Of a DNA stretch of 64,000 nucleotides, positions 36,476 to 49,488 are shown one piece after another (position 1 is the stretch's first letter; the number at the start of each line of letters is the position of its first letter). Source of the stretch: Andrena cerasifolii (lineage: Eukaryota; Arthropoda; Insecta; Hymenoptera; Andrenidae); contig NC_135120.1 of NCBI RefSeq assembly GCF_050908995.1, positions 9,127,433 to 9,191,432 of the forward strand, given 5' to 3'. The translations under genes were made by a program, and so were the position numbers. The notes beneath the pieces were generated by a model, which was not told where the DNA came from, searched no databases, and saw only the letters and a program-made list of their open reading frames with translations.

Positions 36476-39400
36476 CCTCTCCCTCTCTCTAGTTTGTCGC
36501 TGCCCAACTTCCGGCCTGCCAACCGTCACCTACACCGACACCGACTCATTTAAAACTCCGGAGGACAGGTCTTTAATTAAAAAAGTTTACGCCTTTTATT
36601 GGCGGGTTTCCGCATCACATTGAGATCTAATTGAAAATTACGCGGCGGACCAGTTCGCCCATGAATAGCTTTCGATCTTCGCCACCCCTGTATGTGCGAG
36701 CATGCGTATACTCGGCTTATCTAAATTTCCAAGCAATGAAGACGCGCCGCCCCTCCCGCGCGTTTTAATTTATTTAAACAGCGATCGACTGCGTCAACCA
36801 GCGGAATTCCTCGAGGACCCACCGAACAACTGCGGAGAATTTACCATTACCAAGTTCCATCGGGGCTAATCGACGAACTTCCAAATGGTTTTGCATAACC
36901 GTGTTAGAAAAACACACGAACGCTGGAGAAATGGGAAGAAAATCCTTGGATCGTGGGGTTCCGCTGCTGCTCGCCGCACTTTACATTCTTTTTCTCCGTC
37001 GATTTACTCTTGAAACACGAACTCGACGGGTAACGATTTAAATTTCGAATGACCGAGAGGACGTTAAGAAAGCGCAGCTCGATCGAGACGCGTTCAATTT
37101 TTCTGGCTCCCAGCATAAAATGGGTATTTTCCACTGCATTGTCGGACAGTGGTTGGGAAACGGCAACGGTTTATTCAGCACGATTAATTAACAGCGATAC
37201 AGAACCGCCGGGGATCGTTCCTGCCCGCGATAAAACGATCGCAGTGACGATTTTAATTAAACTCCGGAAGAAGTTTCGCCCCGATCCAAGACGGCGTCGT
37301 TCGCCACGGAAATTTCTGTCGCCAATCCCACGCGAAACGTGCCCCATTTGTCGCGCGCACCGGTGATCTTCGTGTCTCTAATATTATAAATCCATGCACG
37401 GAGTGGCGAGTCCGCATCGGTTTTAATGAATCCCTCTGTCTTTGAGTTCCCGCGCGCTTGTTGAAATCTACAAAGTGCTCGTAATAATGAAGCTTGCTAA
37501 TACATGGAACAAGGACCCCTTTCGCAAGAAGAAATGTACAATTACCACCCGCCTACCTAGCGCGCATAACACGCCACTTATAACAACGTATAACTCCGAT
37601 GGTAAGCTCCATCGGACACGATGGAATTACGCGCGACAGAATTCTCTTTGCATCGTACCTGTTCCCGCTCCTCCCACAACAGCGAATTTCTCTTTCACGA
37701 GGAATTTCATTATCGCAGATGAATTCGGGATTGATTGAATTTGCATTCACAGTTCAATCATACTTCGCCGGTTCATATGAAATCTATTTTTCACCACTGA
37801 CCGTGGTAGCCGAGGTTTTCCATTCATTGAATTTTACGGCCCGTGTACCCATGGTGTACTTCGTTCAGCTGCGCGGCTGAAGTATCAGGAGACTAATTAC
37901 TCGAAGTCTGCTTAAGCCCGGCATGATCTATCGCGCATAAACGTAACAGGAATCCATCCGTCACCCAAAGCTTAATCCGCATAGTGAACTAAACTCAGGC
38001 CGAGGTCTTGATCCAGCTTCTCCTTCCACCTCGGACTAAACTAATAAACCGCGTTACATCCGTCTCAGCCGCGATGAAAATCAACGCAGTTATGCTTCGC
38101 GTGGGATCGCGAATCCTTGCGAACGTATCCAATTACACCCCGCTTGTAAATATTCCGTGAGAAATTACGCGCAGGTGTATTTGAAAGAGTCAGCTGCAAT
38201 GATTTCGCTGGGGATGGAGAAGGGGGTAAATAAAGGGAGAAACAGCAGGCTGCGAAGTTTTGCGAGGAACTGAAATTCGTTCGCGTGAGATGTCTAGGTG
38301 GAGAGGGCTACAGAAATACACATTTAGAATAGTAGATTTAGGAAGATCTCTATCGTCACATTTACAACCCCGCTCCACCGAAAGGAGAGGGACGAGATCT
38401 TTTATTCTTCTTAGCGACCCTAATCCCGGGATCTCAAGATCCTAATTCCGATTCTACTTTAACAATGCTGCTCGGGTAGTGCTTTCTCTTCCTACAAGCT
38501 TTACCAGGAAACAAGCAACGCGGAAGGGTGGAAGCACAGTTTCCAGCAGTGGAGCCGCAACGATCCCAACGCGACATCTCAACAGTCGGCTGACGACGTC
38601 CCATCGCGTTCGAGTACGCTCGCCGCGGTCGTTACAAAGAGGTTTTGTTTCAATTTCATTCTCCTTGCATCGTTTATGCAAAGTCCTCCCCGCTCGAACC
38701 GTATAAACGTTATTACGCGGGGCGAGCCGCGCGGAGGGAAGTTATCCGACTGCAACGTTGCACAACCCTCCAGTGCATTCACCTAGCGGCTGAGAAAATA
38801 TCCGGAGACATACGGCGCCCTCCAAGCGCGCCGTTTGATAAAAAAGATTGGCTAAGGTTAAAGTGCCTGGAGGGCTGTTTGCAGCTGTGCCTCTCCAATT
38901 CAATGCTCGCGCCCCGTGACATTTAAAACTGAACGCGCAGGTAAATACGTAACCCGGGCTGTATCGGTATCGTCAATGGGATATATCTATTAAATCCCTC
39001 GATCGCATGCAGATTTATTTAAAATTCGAAAAATATGCAACGCCCAGCAGATGTTCATAGACGTCACTGCGCGCGATATTTGTGTTTTGCAAATATGGAT
39101 AATAAAAGCATCGCAGAATGTAACAGGGTTTCGCGGTGCCATTTACATATGGGAATATCTAAAAATTCCGTTTTCAGTCGCTCATTCATTGCACGTTTCT
39201 GTGTTTAAGGGGATGCAGGACTATTGAAAAGTCGAGAAATCGATTTTTTTTATTATTAATTCTGAAAGCGTCACCCTTTGTGAACGTTTGAAACAAAGTT
39301 TCATAAGGAAATTCGAATGATTACGGAAATTTTAGCGCTGAATGTAAATGAGTGCACCGTCGAGTGACTTAACTTTGCAGCCATTTATCTGGAAACTACA

Positions 39401-39800
39401 TTTTTAAACACCGTGTACGTCATAACTTTTGAACGAATGAATATTTTCACTTGAAATTTTAACTGGAGGCGTAGAATTCTTTTCTCTGCAGCGCGGAGCT
39501 TCCGCGCCAACATTGGATGTTTGTGAAACATTTTATAACCGATTAAAGGCGATTTTTTTCATCGAAATGTAAGTGGTATTCAAATAACGCGCCGCCTTCT
39601 GATTGCGCTAATAATACCAATTTATTTTAGTTCCATTTATCTCAAGTATTATTTTCTTTTGTGCAAAAATTCAATTTATATTAAGTAAACTTATACAACT
39701 AAAAAGACTATCGTTAATAAACCCAGCCTTACACAAATGTTTTTCATTTAATTCATCACAATTTTTGTTTAAATTCGCCAGTACAGTTTCACACTACCCC
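33303..39800. other. Long stretch with no supported gene
   Basis: Alternates GC-rich (33.3-34.9 kb, 36.5-39.0 kb) and AT-rich parts. The 119-residue plus frame at 33935-34294 starts with a hydrophobic, signal-like segment but continues without domain or conserved pattern and overlaps a second plus frame. A short diverged direct repeat (ATGTCCCAATTTCTGCT near 35039 and ATGTCCGTATTTCTGCT near 35231) is present. No RNA gene seen. Confidence 0.5.
36442..36472. repeat. (TC)n microsatellite
   Basis: About 15 TC dinucleotides, followed by degraded CCCTCTCC-type sequence. Confidence 0.9.
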
Positions 39801-39804
39801 TTAA

Positions 39805-40520
39805 GGGGTCATGCTCAGTCAGGAGGCCGAAAAAAGGGTGGTCTTTGGAAATTTTTTACTCAAAAGCTGTAACACATTTCTCAGAAAATCTTTTTCCCTT
39901 TTAAGGATTGCATCTAGTACCGTGCATCGTATTTTTTTTATTTAAAAATATTTATCAATAACTGAGTTATTGTCTATCACTCGAAGGTTCTCTAAAAAAG
40001 AGGCTTCTGCGGTGACCACTGCTGCTCGAAAGTCGATCATCTAAAATAAAAAATTCAAAAGAATTTACTTATTATATTATGTTATCTAGTATTTGAACGA
40101 AGGATTTTTCGAAATATTGATTTGGGAAAAAGTGGCTGATGTTTAAAGTAAAAGTTTCAATTTTTATCATAAATCATGCCTGATTTCCGTCAATTAAAAG
40201 AAAACTAAGCATCGGATAAAAAAATCCTTCGTTCAAATACTAGATAATATAATATAATAAGTAAATTCTTTTGAATTTTTTATTTCAGATCGACTTTCGA
40301 GCAGCAGTGGTCACCGCAGTAGCCTTTTTTTTAGAGAACCTTCGAGTGATGGACAATAACTTACTTATTCATTAATATGTTTAAATGAAAAAATTACGAT
40401 GCACGGTACTAGATACAATCCTTAAAAGGAAAAAAGATTTTTTGAGAAATGTGTTATAGCTTTTGGGTAAAAAATTTCCAAAGACCACCTTTTTTCGGCC
40501 TCCTGACTGAGCATGACCCC
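39805..40520. mobile_element. Fold-back element, copy 2, loop reversed relative to copy 1
   Basis: TTAA lies at both ends (39801-39804 and 40521-40524). The ends GGGGTCATGCTCAGTCAGG and CTGAGCATGACCCC are the same family as 23067-23754. The unpaired centre here reads CGAAATATTGATTTGG first and GCATCGGATAAAA last, whereas copy 1 has these blocks in the reverse order and complement. The two copies therefore sit in opposite orientations 16.7 kb apart. 716 bp, noncoding. Confidence 0.9.
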
Positions 40521-40524
40521 TTAA

Positions 40525-43307
40525 TTCGTGACTGCTCCCGCTTCGGAGCTATTTCTCAGAGCAGAGAGAAATTAATCGTCATCTGATTCAGTCTCGCCTG
40601 CTATAAAAATTGCTGGACCGAATAGACTGGCTTGTGTGGCTTGTGCAATGGTTCGCAGGAATGTCAATACCATGTACCGCGTTTTGCTACTAGTATAGAC
40701 ACTGCTGGCAATTAGTTACAAACTACCGAAGCGCATTTAAACTACTGCACAAGGGTTTCATATTATTTGCGGTCCGAAGTTGCGGGCGAAAGTTGCGATA
40801 GCTTCTCCAAATCCGATTACTTGTTTGAGCTCCGAATGGGTATTTGTTAGAGGTGCGATTGAATAGCGCTGGGACTCTGATCAAATGCTGACATCCGGAG
40901 GGCTTTAATGGTTTCGCGAAAACTGAGCAGCCCCGAAGAAATCTGTTGTGTCGTAAATTATATCTAAGGGAAGCACGTCCACAAACTTTTCCTATCAGGC
41001 AGCGAAAAGAAGTCCCCAACGCTGCCGAAGCGCAGAAGTTCCTCAATCCACGAAACTTCGCATCGAAACACTTTGATGATTAAAGTATTAACGCACCTGG
41101 CGGAAATTAATTGAATGCCGGGAGTTCTGATTTTTCTTACTCCATCCCGAAGAAGTTACTTCGTATCACTCCACCGCGGCCGGATCTTTTCCATCAAAGT
41201 CCGCCGTTCTTTCGCGCTGTCCCTCGATCCGTGCTCTCTGCAGGACTCGGGGAAAAAAAGTACGGGACAGAGACTCATAAGAGCAAAAGGAAATACGGCT
41301 CGATCCTCGATATCCGTCTCTCGGCGAAGTGTCGCCGTAGCTGGACGACGCGTGCAGAGCCACGGCGGGTGCTTGGACGAGGGGTGGCCGGGTCAAAGAA
41401 CCTTGCAACCTCGGTTTCCTTTTACTCGCCCCTCGTTCCCTTCGTGGCACTCGCGCTCGAAACGGCGGGGCGAATTTTACGTTCCTGCGGAAACGCGGCG
41501 TTATTTACGAATCAGAAGCAGTCGGTATTATGAAACAGAAAAATACTGGTTTATTAAAGTGCATCGACCTGGAACGGGAAACACCGCCATCCTCCGAATA
41601 CCTGACACGCCTGAATAGCAATTTCGAGCTCCCTGGCTCGCCTTTGTGCGAGCCTGTAGTAATAACTTTGTAACAAACGAGGAGAGTGAATGCAAGAGAT
41701 GCTTGCTTCCCGCGTGCTTCTTTCAGCTGACGGGAGAATTTCGGTTATTCGAAAAGGTTGGCTTGTTTAAAAGCTCGGTCGGCTTTCGAGATGTTCAACT
41801 GCCGACGGTGCTGATCCAGTGAAAACAGTGGAAGTCCGGGGTACGAACTCGGGTGAACACAGCGGGCTGCATTCGAAACGGATAAATCAGGCGGCAAATG
41901 AAATCGCGGGAGGTCAACTTCCAGCCGACCTTACCCCGCGGCGCTACTTAAAAAATTTCGATGCACTCGAACTACTTAGAATTCTTAAGTAGGTCAAACT
42001 CTCGCGCTTCCATTCCACGACCGATTTTCCACGCAGCGTTAAAGTCGTCGACACGTTAATCCACCACCCAAAAGAATTTCCAACCCCATGCTTGCGCATG
42101 ATTTTCCTCCATAGTTAAAGTTCGCTGGACGACGCGTCGTCCTTCAAGAAGCTCGTTTCTTTTTCATCCGTGGCTACGTGACTCGCGTCCTTTCTCCGTA
42201 ATAAAAAAAAAAAAAAAAAAAAATAGAAGGAGACCGAGCCTGGGAACTCGGTACATTGATCGATTGGGAGCCTGAGTGCTCCCGCGACTAACTCAAGTGG
42301 CTGGCTGCGACTTCTGTTTGATTAAACTAACCGAAGCCTGATTCCTTCTGATTCTACCGAATGCTCATTAACTTGCAGAAGCCTGCGTGCTACCTAATTG
42401 CTGGCTGACCGAGCAGCACCTCCGAGGATACCACCACCACGCTTACCATTACGCAGTTACGTTTAGCGAACGAAACTCCGCCACCAATACAGAATTCCCA
42501 TTAAACTCCCAACTTTCAGACATACGGAAATTCTAAATTATTCACGACGAGCCTCACTTTCTGCCATCGGGACGTTCTCCGGTTTGCAGGCAGTGCGCGA
42601 CCATCGTGGTCGAGTACTTGCTCTACCTCTCGCGCCGAAGGTAGCAAGTATTCCGTAACGATACCATAAATCCTGCCAACCAGCGATCGGGGCACCGTGC
42701 GCACGGCTGATGCTTTAATATCGACGCTCGACACGAACGCAGTAACCGGAACACGCGGAAAACAGCGGATCATTTCCTTCGTTCGCGCGGTCGTCACGTA
42801 CTCCGGCGGATCTTGGGGCGGGGAAGTGCATCCGTGGCAAAGGGGGCGCAACGACGGAAGCCGTGTGCATCGATCTCGAGGTTTCGCGGCAGCACTTTAA
42901 CAAGGAGCATTGTCGGCTCTGACTATTGCCGCAAGCTTGCTCTCCCCCTCGCCCGGCCGCCTTCTATCGCCAATACCGCGATGGGACGTTTTCAACCGCG
43001 CTCTGCTTCGTTCTCCATTAATTTCCATGTATATCCGCGCGACGTGTTTACAAGAGACGGTAATTGCGAGGCTGCATACCGATCCCCCCCCCCTGGATCG
43101 GATTGCACATTGAGCAAGTTCCAGCGACGCGCTCCTCCTTCGCGACACCCCTGCACCGTCACTCGTGTCCTCTGGCCCGCGAAACAACGGCACTTCGATG
43201 AGGCTTTTTCTATCGATGCGTGGTGGAGAGTAGAACGATGGTAAGGTAGGAATAAAAGGGAGTTCAGAGCGCCATAATATTCCCTGTTTTTTCCCTTACC
43301 CTTCAAA
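40525..43307. other. No supported gene
   Basis: GC-rich with overlapping frames on both strands at 41111-41618 and 42516-43348; no domain or splice structure is visible. An A-run is listed separately. Confidence 0.5.
42203..42223. repeat. A21 homopolymer
   Basis: Twenty-one consecutive A. It could mark the tail of an old retroposed sequence, but no body or target duplication is recognisable beside it. Confidence 0.85.
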
Positions 43308-43309
43308 TA

Positions 43310-44680
43310 CCGTGAACTGGGGTGACTTTGCCCACTTTTGAACTTCAAATAACTTTTTTAGCACCCCTAGTGCATTAATTTTTTTTTTAAATACTATTAT
43401 ACGGTAGATGGCGTGTAGATTTAAATAGGCTTTTTTTTTTAAATCTGTACTTAAACGTACGCTTTTAACACGCCAAAAACGGGGTGGGCAAAGTTACTCG
43501 CTCAGTTGGGGTGTCTTTGCCCACGTCAAACTTTTCAGTGAAAACATGCCTAAAACTCATTATTGAGCAATCGTTCTTATTCTAATGGGTACATAAGACT
43601 AGCATTATCCAAACATATGTTTAAAAAAAAATTATTTAAAAAGAGCCTTAAAATGCGCTCTGAGTGTTTCACCCCACGCCGAAAACACGCTTTTTTCGTT
43701 CCCGGGTCGTCGCTAAGATTCGTTTCGTCGTAATTAAGTATGTTCGCTTTCGGGACGCCTTCCAACGTTTCCTCTAACAAGGGACGTTTTCCCGAACTCG
43801 GAAATTCAATAAATTTTGAAACTTTGTGAATATGTAGGGAATTTCCTCCTGATTGTAACGCATTTTTTGTTTGCTGCGCAAATTCACTCTAAGGAGATGT
43901 AATTGACCCCCGAAAATCCGATTATTTTTTCCGATTTTGTGTTGCAACTCGTCAACTGTAAATATTTTTTTCACCAAATGATGGATTTAATTAAAAGAAG
44001 CGACTTTTCACTTGAAACTTTTATTCTGTCTCTTACAGTTCGCGAGTTATAAGACAAAATCGGAAAATAGCCGAATTTTTAGGGGTTAATTTCACCCGCC
44101 TCGAGTGAATTCGGGCAGCAACCCAAAATTTCGTTGCAATCAGGAGGAAATCTCCTACTTATTCACAAAGTTTCATAATTTTTTGAATTTTCGGGTTCGG
44201 GATCTTCCCTTGTAAGTGGTCAAAAATATTTTACAACTGTCTCGGCACCAACAACCGCACTCGCGTGAGAAACATTTTGACACCTTCTTTCGGTCAGTTC
44301 CGTTTTGTGTCTTCACATGAAGCCCAGTCCTGGCCGGGTGTATTGTTAAGGAATTTAACAATATTTTTCCCGGCCCTGTCCCAGCATTGTATAACCATTT
44401 CGTACGAGATTTTAAAATTTATTATCTCTTAACAGCAAAAAGTTCGGAGATCACAAAAATTCACTTGGAAAACAAATTTTGTTTGCGTAATTTTTGCTCT
44501 GACTGAAAAATGACCATATGACTGAATTCGCTATTGTTTCTTTTCGTTTGACCTCAGATAAATTATTGCTATCGATTACAAAGCACCATATGATCTAATT
44601 ACTTCACAATAAAATAAAATAAAGTTTTCCCGAAAAGTGGGCAATGTCACCCCGGCGGGCAAAGTCACCCCACTTTACGG
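43310..44680. mobile_element. 1.37-kb TA-flanked TIR element with subterminal repeats
   Basis: The ends are CCGTGAACTGGGGTGACT and inverted CCGTAAAGTGGGGTGACT, each continuing TTGCCC; TA lies outside both (43308-43309, 44681-44682). The word GGGGTGNCTTTGCCCAC recurs near the left end directly (43507) and inverted (about 43478), and at the right end as a doublet (GCAATGTCACCCC then GCAAAGTCACCCC). TA target and TIR form suggest Tc1/mariner (inference). No transposase frame is left; the interior has been invaded by another element (43778-44212). Confidence 0.8.
43778..44212. mobile_element. TAA-flanked TIR element, copy B, nested
   Basis: Lies inside 43310-44680. TAA is at both borders (43775-43777 and 44213-44215). 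The left edge CAAGGGACGTTTTCCCGAA and the inverted right edge CAAGGGAAGATCCCGAA open arms that pair for about 85 bp, including GAAACTTTGTGAAT and TTTCCTCCTGATTG. The centre shares GACAAAATCGGAAAATAGC with copy A (25904-26314). 435 bp; short frames within are palindrome by-products. Confidence 0.8.
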
Positions 44681-44682
44681 TA

Positions 44683-47600
44683 ATGTAGGAGTTTCCTTGC
44701 AGGCGATAGAATTTATTAAATTATTCGTACGAATGAGTTACCCGTTACACGTTCAACGTTTCGCATTACTCTCATATCTCGCTTGTAAATGATATTTGAC
44801 CGTGGACCGGAAGAACTCGCTGTATGGCCCGTGACGAAGGTACGTCGAAAACGACCGAACATTTGAAATGGGAAATGTGAGTGGCGTGTCATCGCGTGAG
44901 CAGTATCATTACATCGGGAGCATCCTAGCCCAGTTGCATTCTTTTTAATTTCAGCACGTTGTATATTAGTTGCTGTAACGTCAGCGCGTTTACTGCCCCG
45001 CCAGGCATAGCGGTTTCCTCGGCACACCGACCAGGCCACGCCGGTGTAGAAGCCCGGTGATTAAAGTCGTAAATGGCCCGGCGGGAGAGGAGCGAAATTT
45101 TGGACGGGAATCGACGCGTTAAATATCCAAATGTAGGTCGCCCCGAACCAAGCCTGGTGCATTTTTGACCCGGTGTGTCGGCGCTGCGCTGCCAAGCAAG
45201 TGGGCCAACAGCCTAATCTATCGCGAAGGAAAGCGACTCGTTTCGACATCCCACAAAGAACCACCGAAGCGTCGCCGAGTTTTATACGTTAAATAACTTG
45301 CCTCGCTAGAATACCTAGCAAACGAAGTAACACGGCGACTGTTACAGTCACTGTTCGAGTGATCGAGCAAGCGAAAGGGAGGAGAACCTCGGCGCCAAGT
45401 AGTACAAGCCCGTTACATGTCAGCCACGAGGCATGCATCGCTCGTTCAAGTCCAGTCAGCACGGAAGAGCAATATGAATGATGCAAAAGGTCGAATCGAG
45501 ATAGGATCGCCGACGCCCGAGGCGAACGCGCGCTGTATCGAGCAGAATCACCCCTGTCGGCCTCGTTACGCGTGCGAATACCTGAGTAAGAAACGGACTG
45601 ATGAAAAAAAGCCTAGTAAACACTGAGGGGAGGGGAAAAACGCGAACAATAGCCTGGAATCGGGTGGGAGCATATTCGCGACGTCGGATGCACTTTTTCT
45701 CGCGGATCTGGTTGCTCTCGCCTTTCCTGCCCTCGCGCACCCCTCGCTACCCTCAGGGCTATATCCGGCAGGCTGGAGTTGCCGTACCATCGCACGGATT
45801 GGCGAATCTGCGCATAGAATTTAATAAAGGACCCCTCTGCAGCCCACTACCAGCGTTCCTCCAGCCACCAGGATGAGATAAATTGGAGGTTGCAGTGAAG
45901 TTAAGCCCGAAGTAGAGAGATGCGATAGTTGGACGAGCAGTTCGGTCCGGGCGGACTTTGTTGTTCAAGAGGTATTCGCTTTGTGACGGATATCTCGTCG
46001 ACTGGACGATGACAAGCTTCCCTTCATCGCCGCCAAATCTTTCCTCTCATATGGAATTCATACTCGGCAATCGGTTTCCCTACTGCCGCTGCGGTTCTTC
46101 AAGCTTTTTGAACGCATCTCCACTGGCCACTGTGTGTAGGAGATACAGTGGAGCTGGTTAATTCGTTTGCCTTGTGAACAGCAACTTTTGGAGCCTCCTG
46201 AATTCTTCGTTAATTGTAAATCTAATTTTCAATCTAATGTAGGCTGCGGCCCTGAACTAGCTTCGGGTCTGGGATTTTTCTAACGCCTGGTCAGCGTATG
46301 ATCGGTTCGCCGAGTACGTTCGACTAGCCGAATACGCGGCCGAAGACGACGCGACCGTTTATGACAGGGTCGCTAGAAGCAAGGACAAAGTGCGAGTCGG
46401 CCCGAGTGCAGAGGGCATTCTGCGATCGGTTGCCATCGGGTCTACTTCGTGTCTGTACAAGTAAACCGCTTTCTTATTAATTAAAGTAGGGTAGGTGGGG
46501 GTATTACTGCGGACTTTTAAGGTAGGTTAACTTTAAAACCCTCGACACGGCGTTCGAATGAATGAAAGTTCCCCTTCTTTTTTTAAAAGAAAGGTGGAAC
46601 CTTAATAATTCCATAAAAAAATACGAGGGAGGGGTGATAAGCACAGTTAATTAAAAACATTCACATACATTCTATTTTCAAAACACTCGAAACAGTGTAT
46701 TGCAAATAGAATGTAAATCTTTCAATGGAACAGCTTCATCGGTGACGCTTAACTATGAAATATAGTTGAATCCTTAGGCTCGGGGAAAGTGACAGATCGA
46801 AATTGCGAAATCACGTCTACGTGAAAGCGGCCATCAAAGTGTTAAGTTATGAATGAAGGTAGCGCCCGATAGTTTGGAAAATCCGTAAAACTGTACACAT
46901 GAATGGACAGCTCGCAGATTGAAAGGCAATAGAGTGATTGAGGCGTTTATAACTGGTGTGTAGCAATCTTGATGACAAGCTCGATAGATTGCTACACGAT
47001 CGATTCGACGCTCCACCTCGCCTCGGTCGATTTAGCGTAATTAGACCGTGGCTGTGTTTTAATGGATCGGCGCAACGTGTCGACAGCTCGTGTCGCTGGC
47101 GATGAAAAGCGACGACGAAATTAAAGTAATTATGCGCGGGTTATATTTATGGGGCTCCGACGAGCCGGAGCCGGAGCTGGAGCCGCAACTTATTGAACGA
47201 TCCATTTTCCATTCACCGAGATCCCGTTATCTACGGTGCATATTGAGCCTTTGTTTACATGATTTAGGGGCATCCAATGAGCCATTTTCCCAGGCCGCCT
47301 ATCACGGTTTTAATGAAACGGTAAACACCCATTTACATAGACGCAGCCACCGCAAACAAGGAATATTATCTGTTCGGTATGGATGGTATTAAAGAGTACG
47401 TAAAACAATTTTCCGGGTTCGATTCTTTCCATCGAAATACAGAGAAAACTTCTTAACCAACTTCGACGATGGGCACTGTATGTTTTGGCAGGCTCTATTT
47501 GCATGTCGACAGCGTAAAAGCTGTGGGTCAACCCAATGTAAAACTGATTACTCTACAGACCGTCTTGAGAATCGGCAAACAATACACAGGCATCGAGGAG

Positions 47601-48987
47601 TTTCCTCCGAGCATGGGAGACGTGCAAGTGGTTCGATGGAGGGGTGAAGAGGATGGATAGGGTTGCTGGCGACCAGCGTATGGGAAATAGTATCCCGTTG
47701 AGCCCGGCCTCTAACAAGTGCTATTATACACAATCTGCCCAGACCTTCTGAAATGTGGGACAATCCCCACTGGACAGCTACGTAGCTTTTGTGTATATTG
47801 TACTATCCGAAACTGGGTCGACTGTATAGCCTAAATAGTGAGATACAAGTAAAATGTAAGATATTAGTAAATGACGGATGTTTTTCGTTCATTGCATACA
47901 CTTCGCGCATCCAGCACATCCCACAATACATATCTTACATCACACGTTACGCCAAGTACATAATATTTTCCTCACATTCTCCATTGCAAAGTGGGATTTC
48001 GTTTTTTCGAACGCCCAAATTCCATTTGCAAGCTCGTCGACAAAATTTGTCATTTGCAATTTCGTTACGTTCTCGCGAGGAAGCTAAACATCCACTTACC
48101 GTGTGGTGCACCGTCACCAGGCGATCTGTTTCACCTGCAACTTGACCCGCAACCTCCACCCAAGAGCGTCATTTATAAGCGACAGACAGGCTGTCGGTGT
48201 GAATGATTCCAGTGACGGCGAGGGTTAAATATATTTCAAATTTATCAGCGACCCTTGGGCGCATTAAAAGTTTGTCGCTCAAAGCGAACTCCGCAAAGCG
48301 CCCCCTCCCCCCGGGGCAATGATGCATTCGATCGGAAATATCGATTATCGATTCCGACTTGCCGCTGAAAGCTCGCGAACAGGCGAGATCCACCGCGTTC
48401 GCATGATCGATGCGTCGCCCTTGCGTTTCGCGAAATACCCCAAGTTCGAAACTCGAGCTTCGCCTCCCCTCCCCGCGATTGAATCGGCGACAAATCCGTG
48501 ACTCGCGGGGCGCATCCATCATAAAACCGTCGCGGATAGTCGTAAATTCGTTGGACCGCCCAGAGACCGTGACGAGGAACCGCGACATGAATCCCGATAA
48601 ATTCTCAACCGGCAAATTAGCTCCCTCGCGCGAGCTGCGCTTGCAGCGAAGGAGGAAAAACTTCAGCGATGTAAAAGCTGGCATCGCGGCAACGGGAAGA
48701 GAGAATCCGCATTCCTCAGAGTCCTACGTGCATTAATAATGCCGCTAACCGGGCATTAACACACCTGCTGAAATCTGCAGCTGGGGTAACCACGGAATGC
48801 AACCTGATGGGGTTGAAGGATACTTAACCACGTTGTAATTATTTAAGCTCGAGCATAATAATAATACATCCGTCGGAAGGGTAGCTTGGAAAACAGTCTT
48901 CAGACTGAACCTCGCCTTTGCATTTGTCTTTTTCTTCTCTCTTTTCGCTCGCTTGATTGTGTATTCGTGTTTGTGCAATAAAAACGT
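44683..48987. other. Long stretch with no supported gene
   Basis: Mixed composition; frames up to 171 residues (minus 48169-48684) overlap plus-strand frames and lack domains. One miRNA-length hairpin is listed at 46666-46715. No tRNA or snRNA seen. Confidence 0.5.
46666..46715. repeat. 22-bp-stem hairpin
   Basis: TACATTCTATTTTCAAAACA plus CT (46666-46687) pairs with 46694-46715 at 20 of 22 positions, around the six-base loop CGAAAC. The stem length is close to that of a miRNA duplex, but the loop is short and the precursor does not extend further, so a short MITE remnant is as likely. Confidence 0.55.
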
Positions 48988-48991
48988 TTAA

Positions 48992-49484
48992 CCCTCGGGC
49001 GGGCGCGCCAATGAGAGGTACACGAGCAGGCGCGTGGTGAACTCAGTTCGTCAGTTGAAAATAATCATTTTAGCCCCCTTATCAAGAGACACTCACAAGA
49101 GCAATTCACGAACGCACGCGCAAGAAAGAGAGAAAAAGATTAATGCAATTTAAACATATTTATTCTGTTTAGCAACACCAATTCGGACCATAGCGCCAAG
49201 TATTTTGAATAGAATATATTACACTTCAGAAACGGTTTCACTGTTGACAGTGGTAACTTAAATTAAATGTGATGGGAAAATATTAGAAATGCAGTAAATT
49301 CATTTAAGAACACAAAAAATAGTATATGTAAAACATTTTTAACATCAAAATCAACTGGCACAAGCATCACAGGGTTCTTGAAGCACACCACGATCGCGCG
49401 GAGAGAATGTTTGTCTTACCGAGACCTAATGAAGGAAATACGCAGATCGGTGAACGGAGTTCACAAAGCGCGCCCGCTCGAGGG
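48992..49484. mobile_element. piggyBac-type MITE, TTAA-flanked
   Basis: TTAA lies at 48988-48991 and 49485-49488. The element starts CCCTCGGGCGGGCGCGC and its inverted right end is CCCTCGAGCGGGCGCGC. TTAA targets with CCC...GGG ends are the piggyBac hallmark. The interior is AT-rich with no frame of note. 493 bp. An ATAATAATAAT microsatellite directly follows the right TTAA. Confidence 0.8.
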
Positions 49485-49488
49485 TTAA

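Noticed and set aside
42203..42223. Poly(A) tail of a processed pseudogene or SINE
   Set aside because: No recognisable body upstream and no flanking direct repeat.
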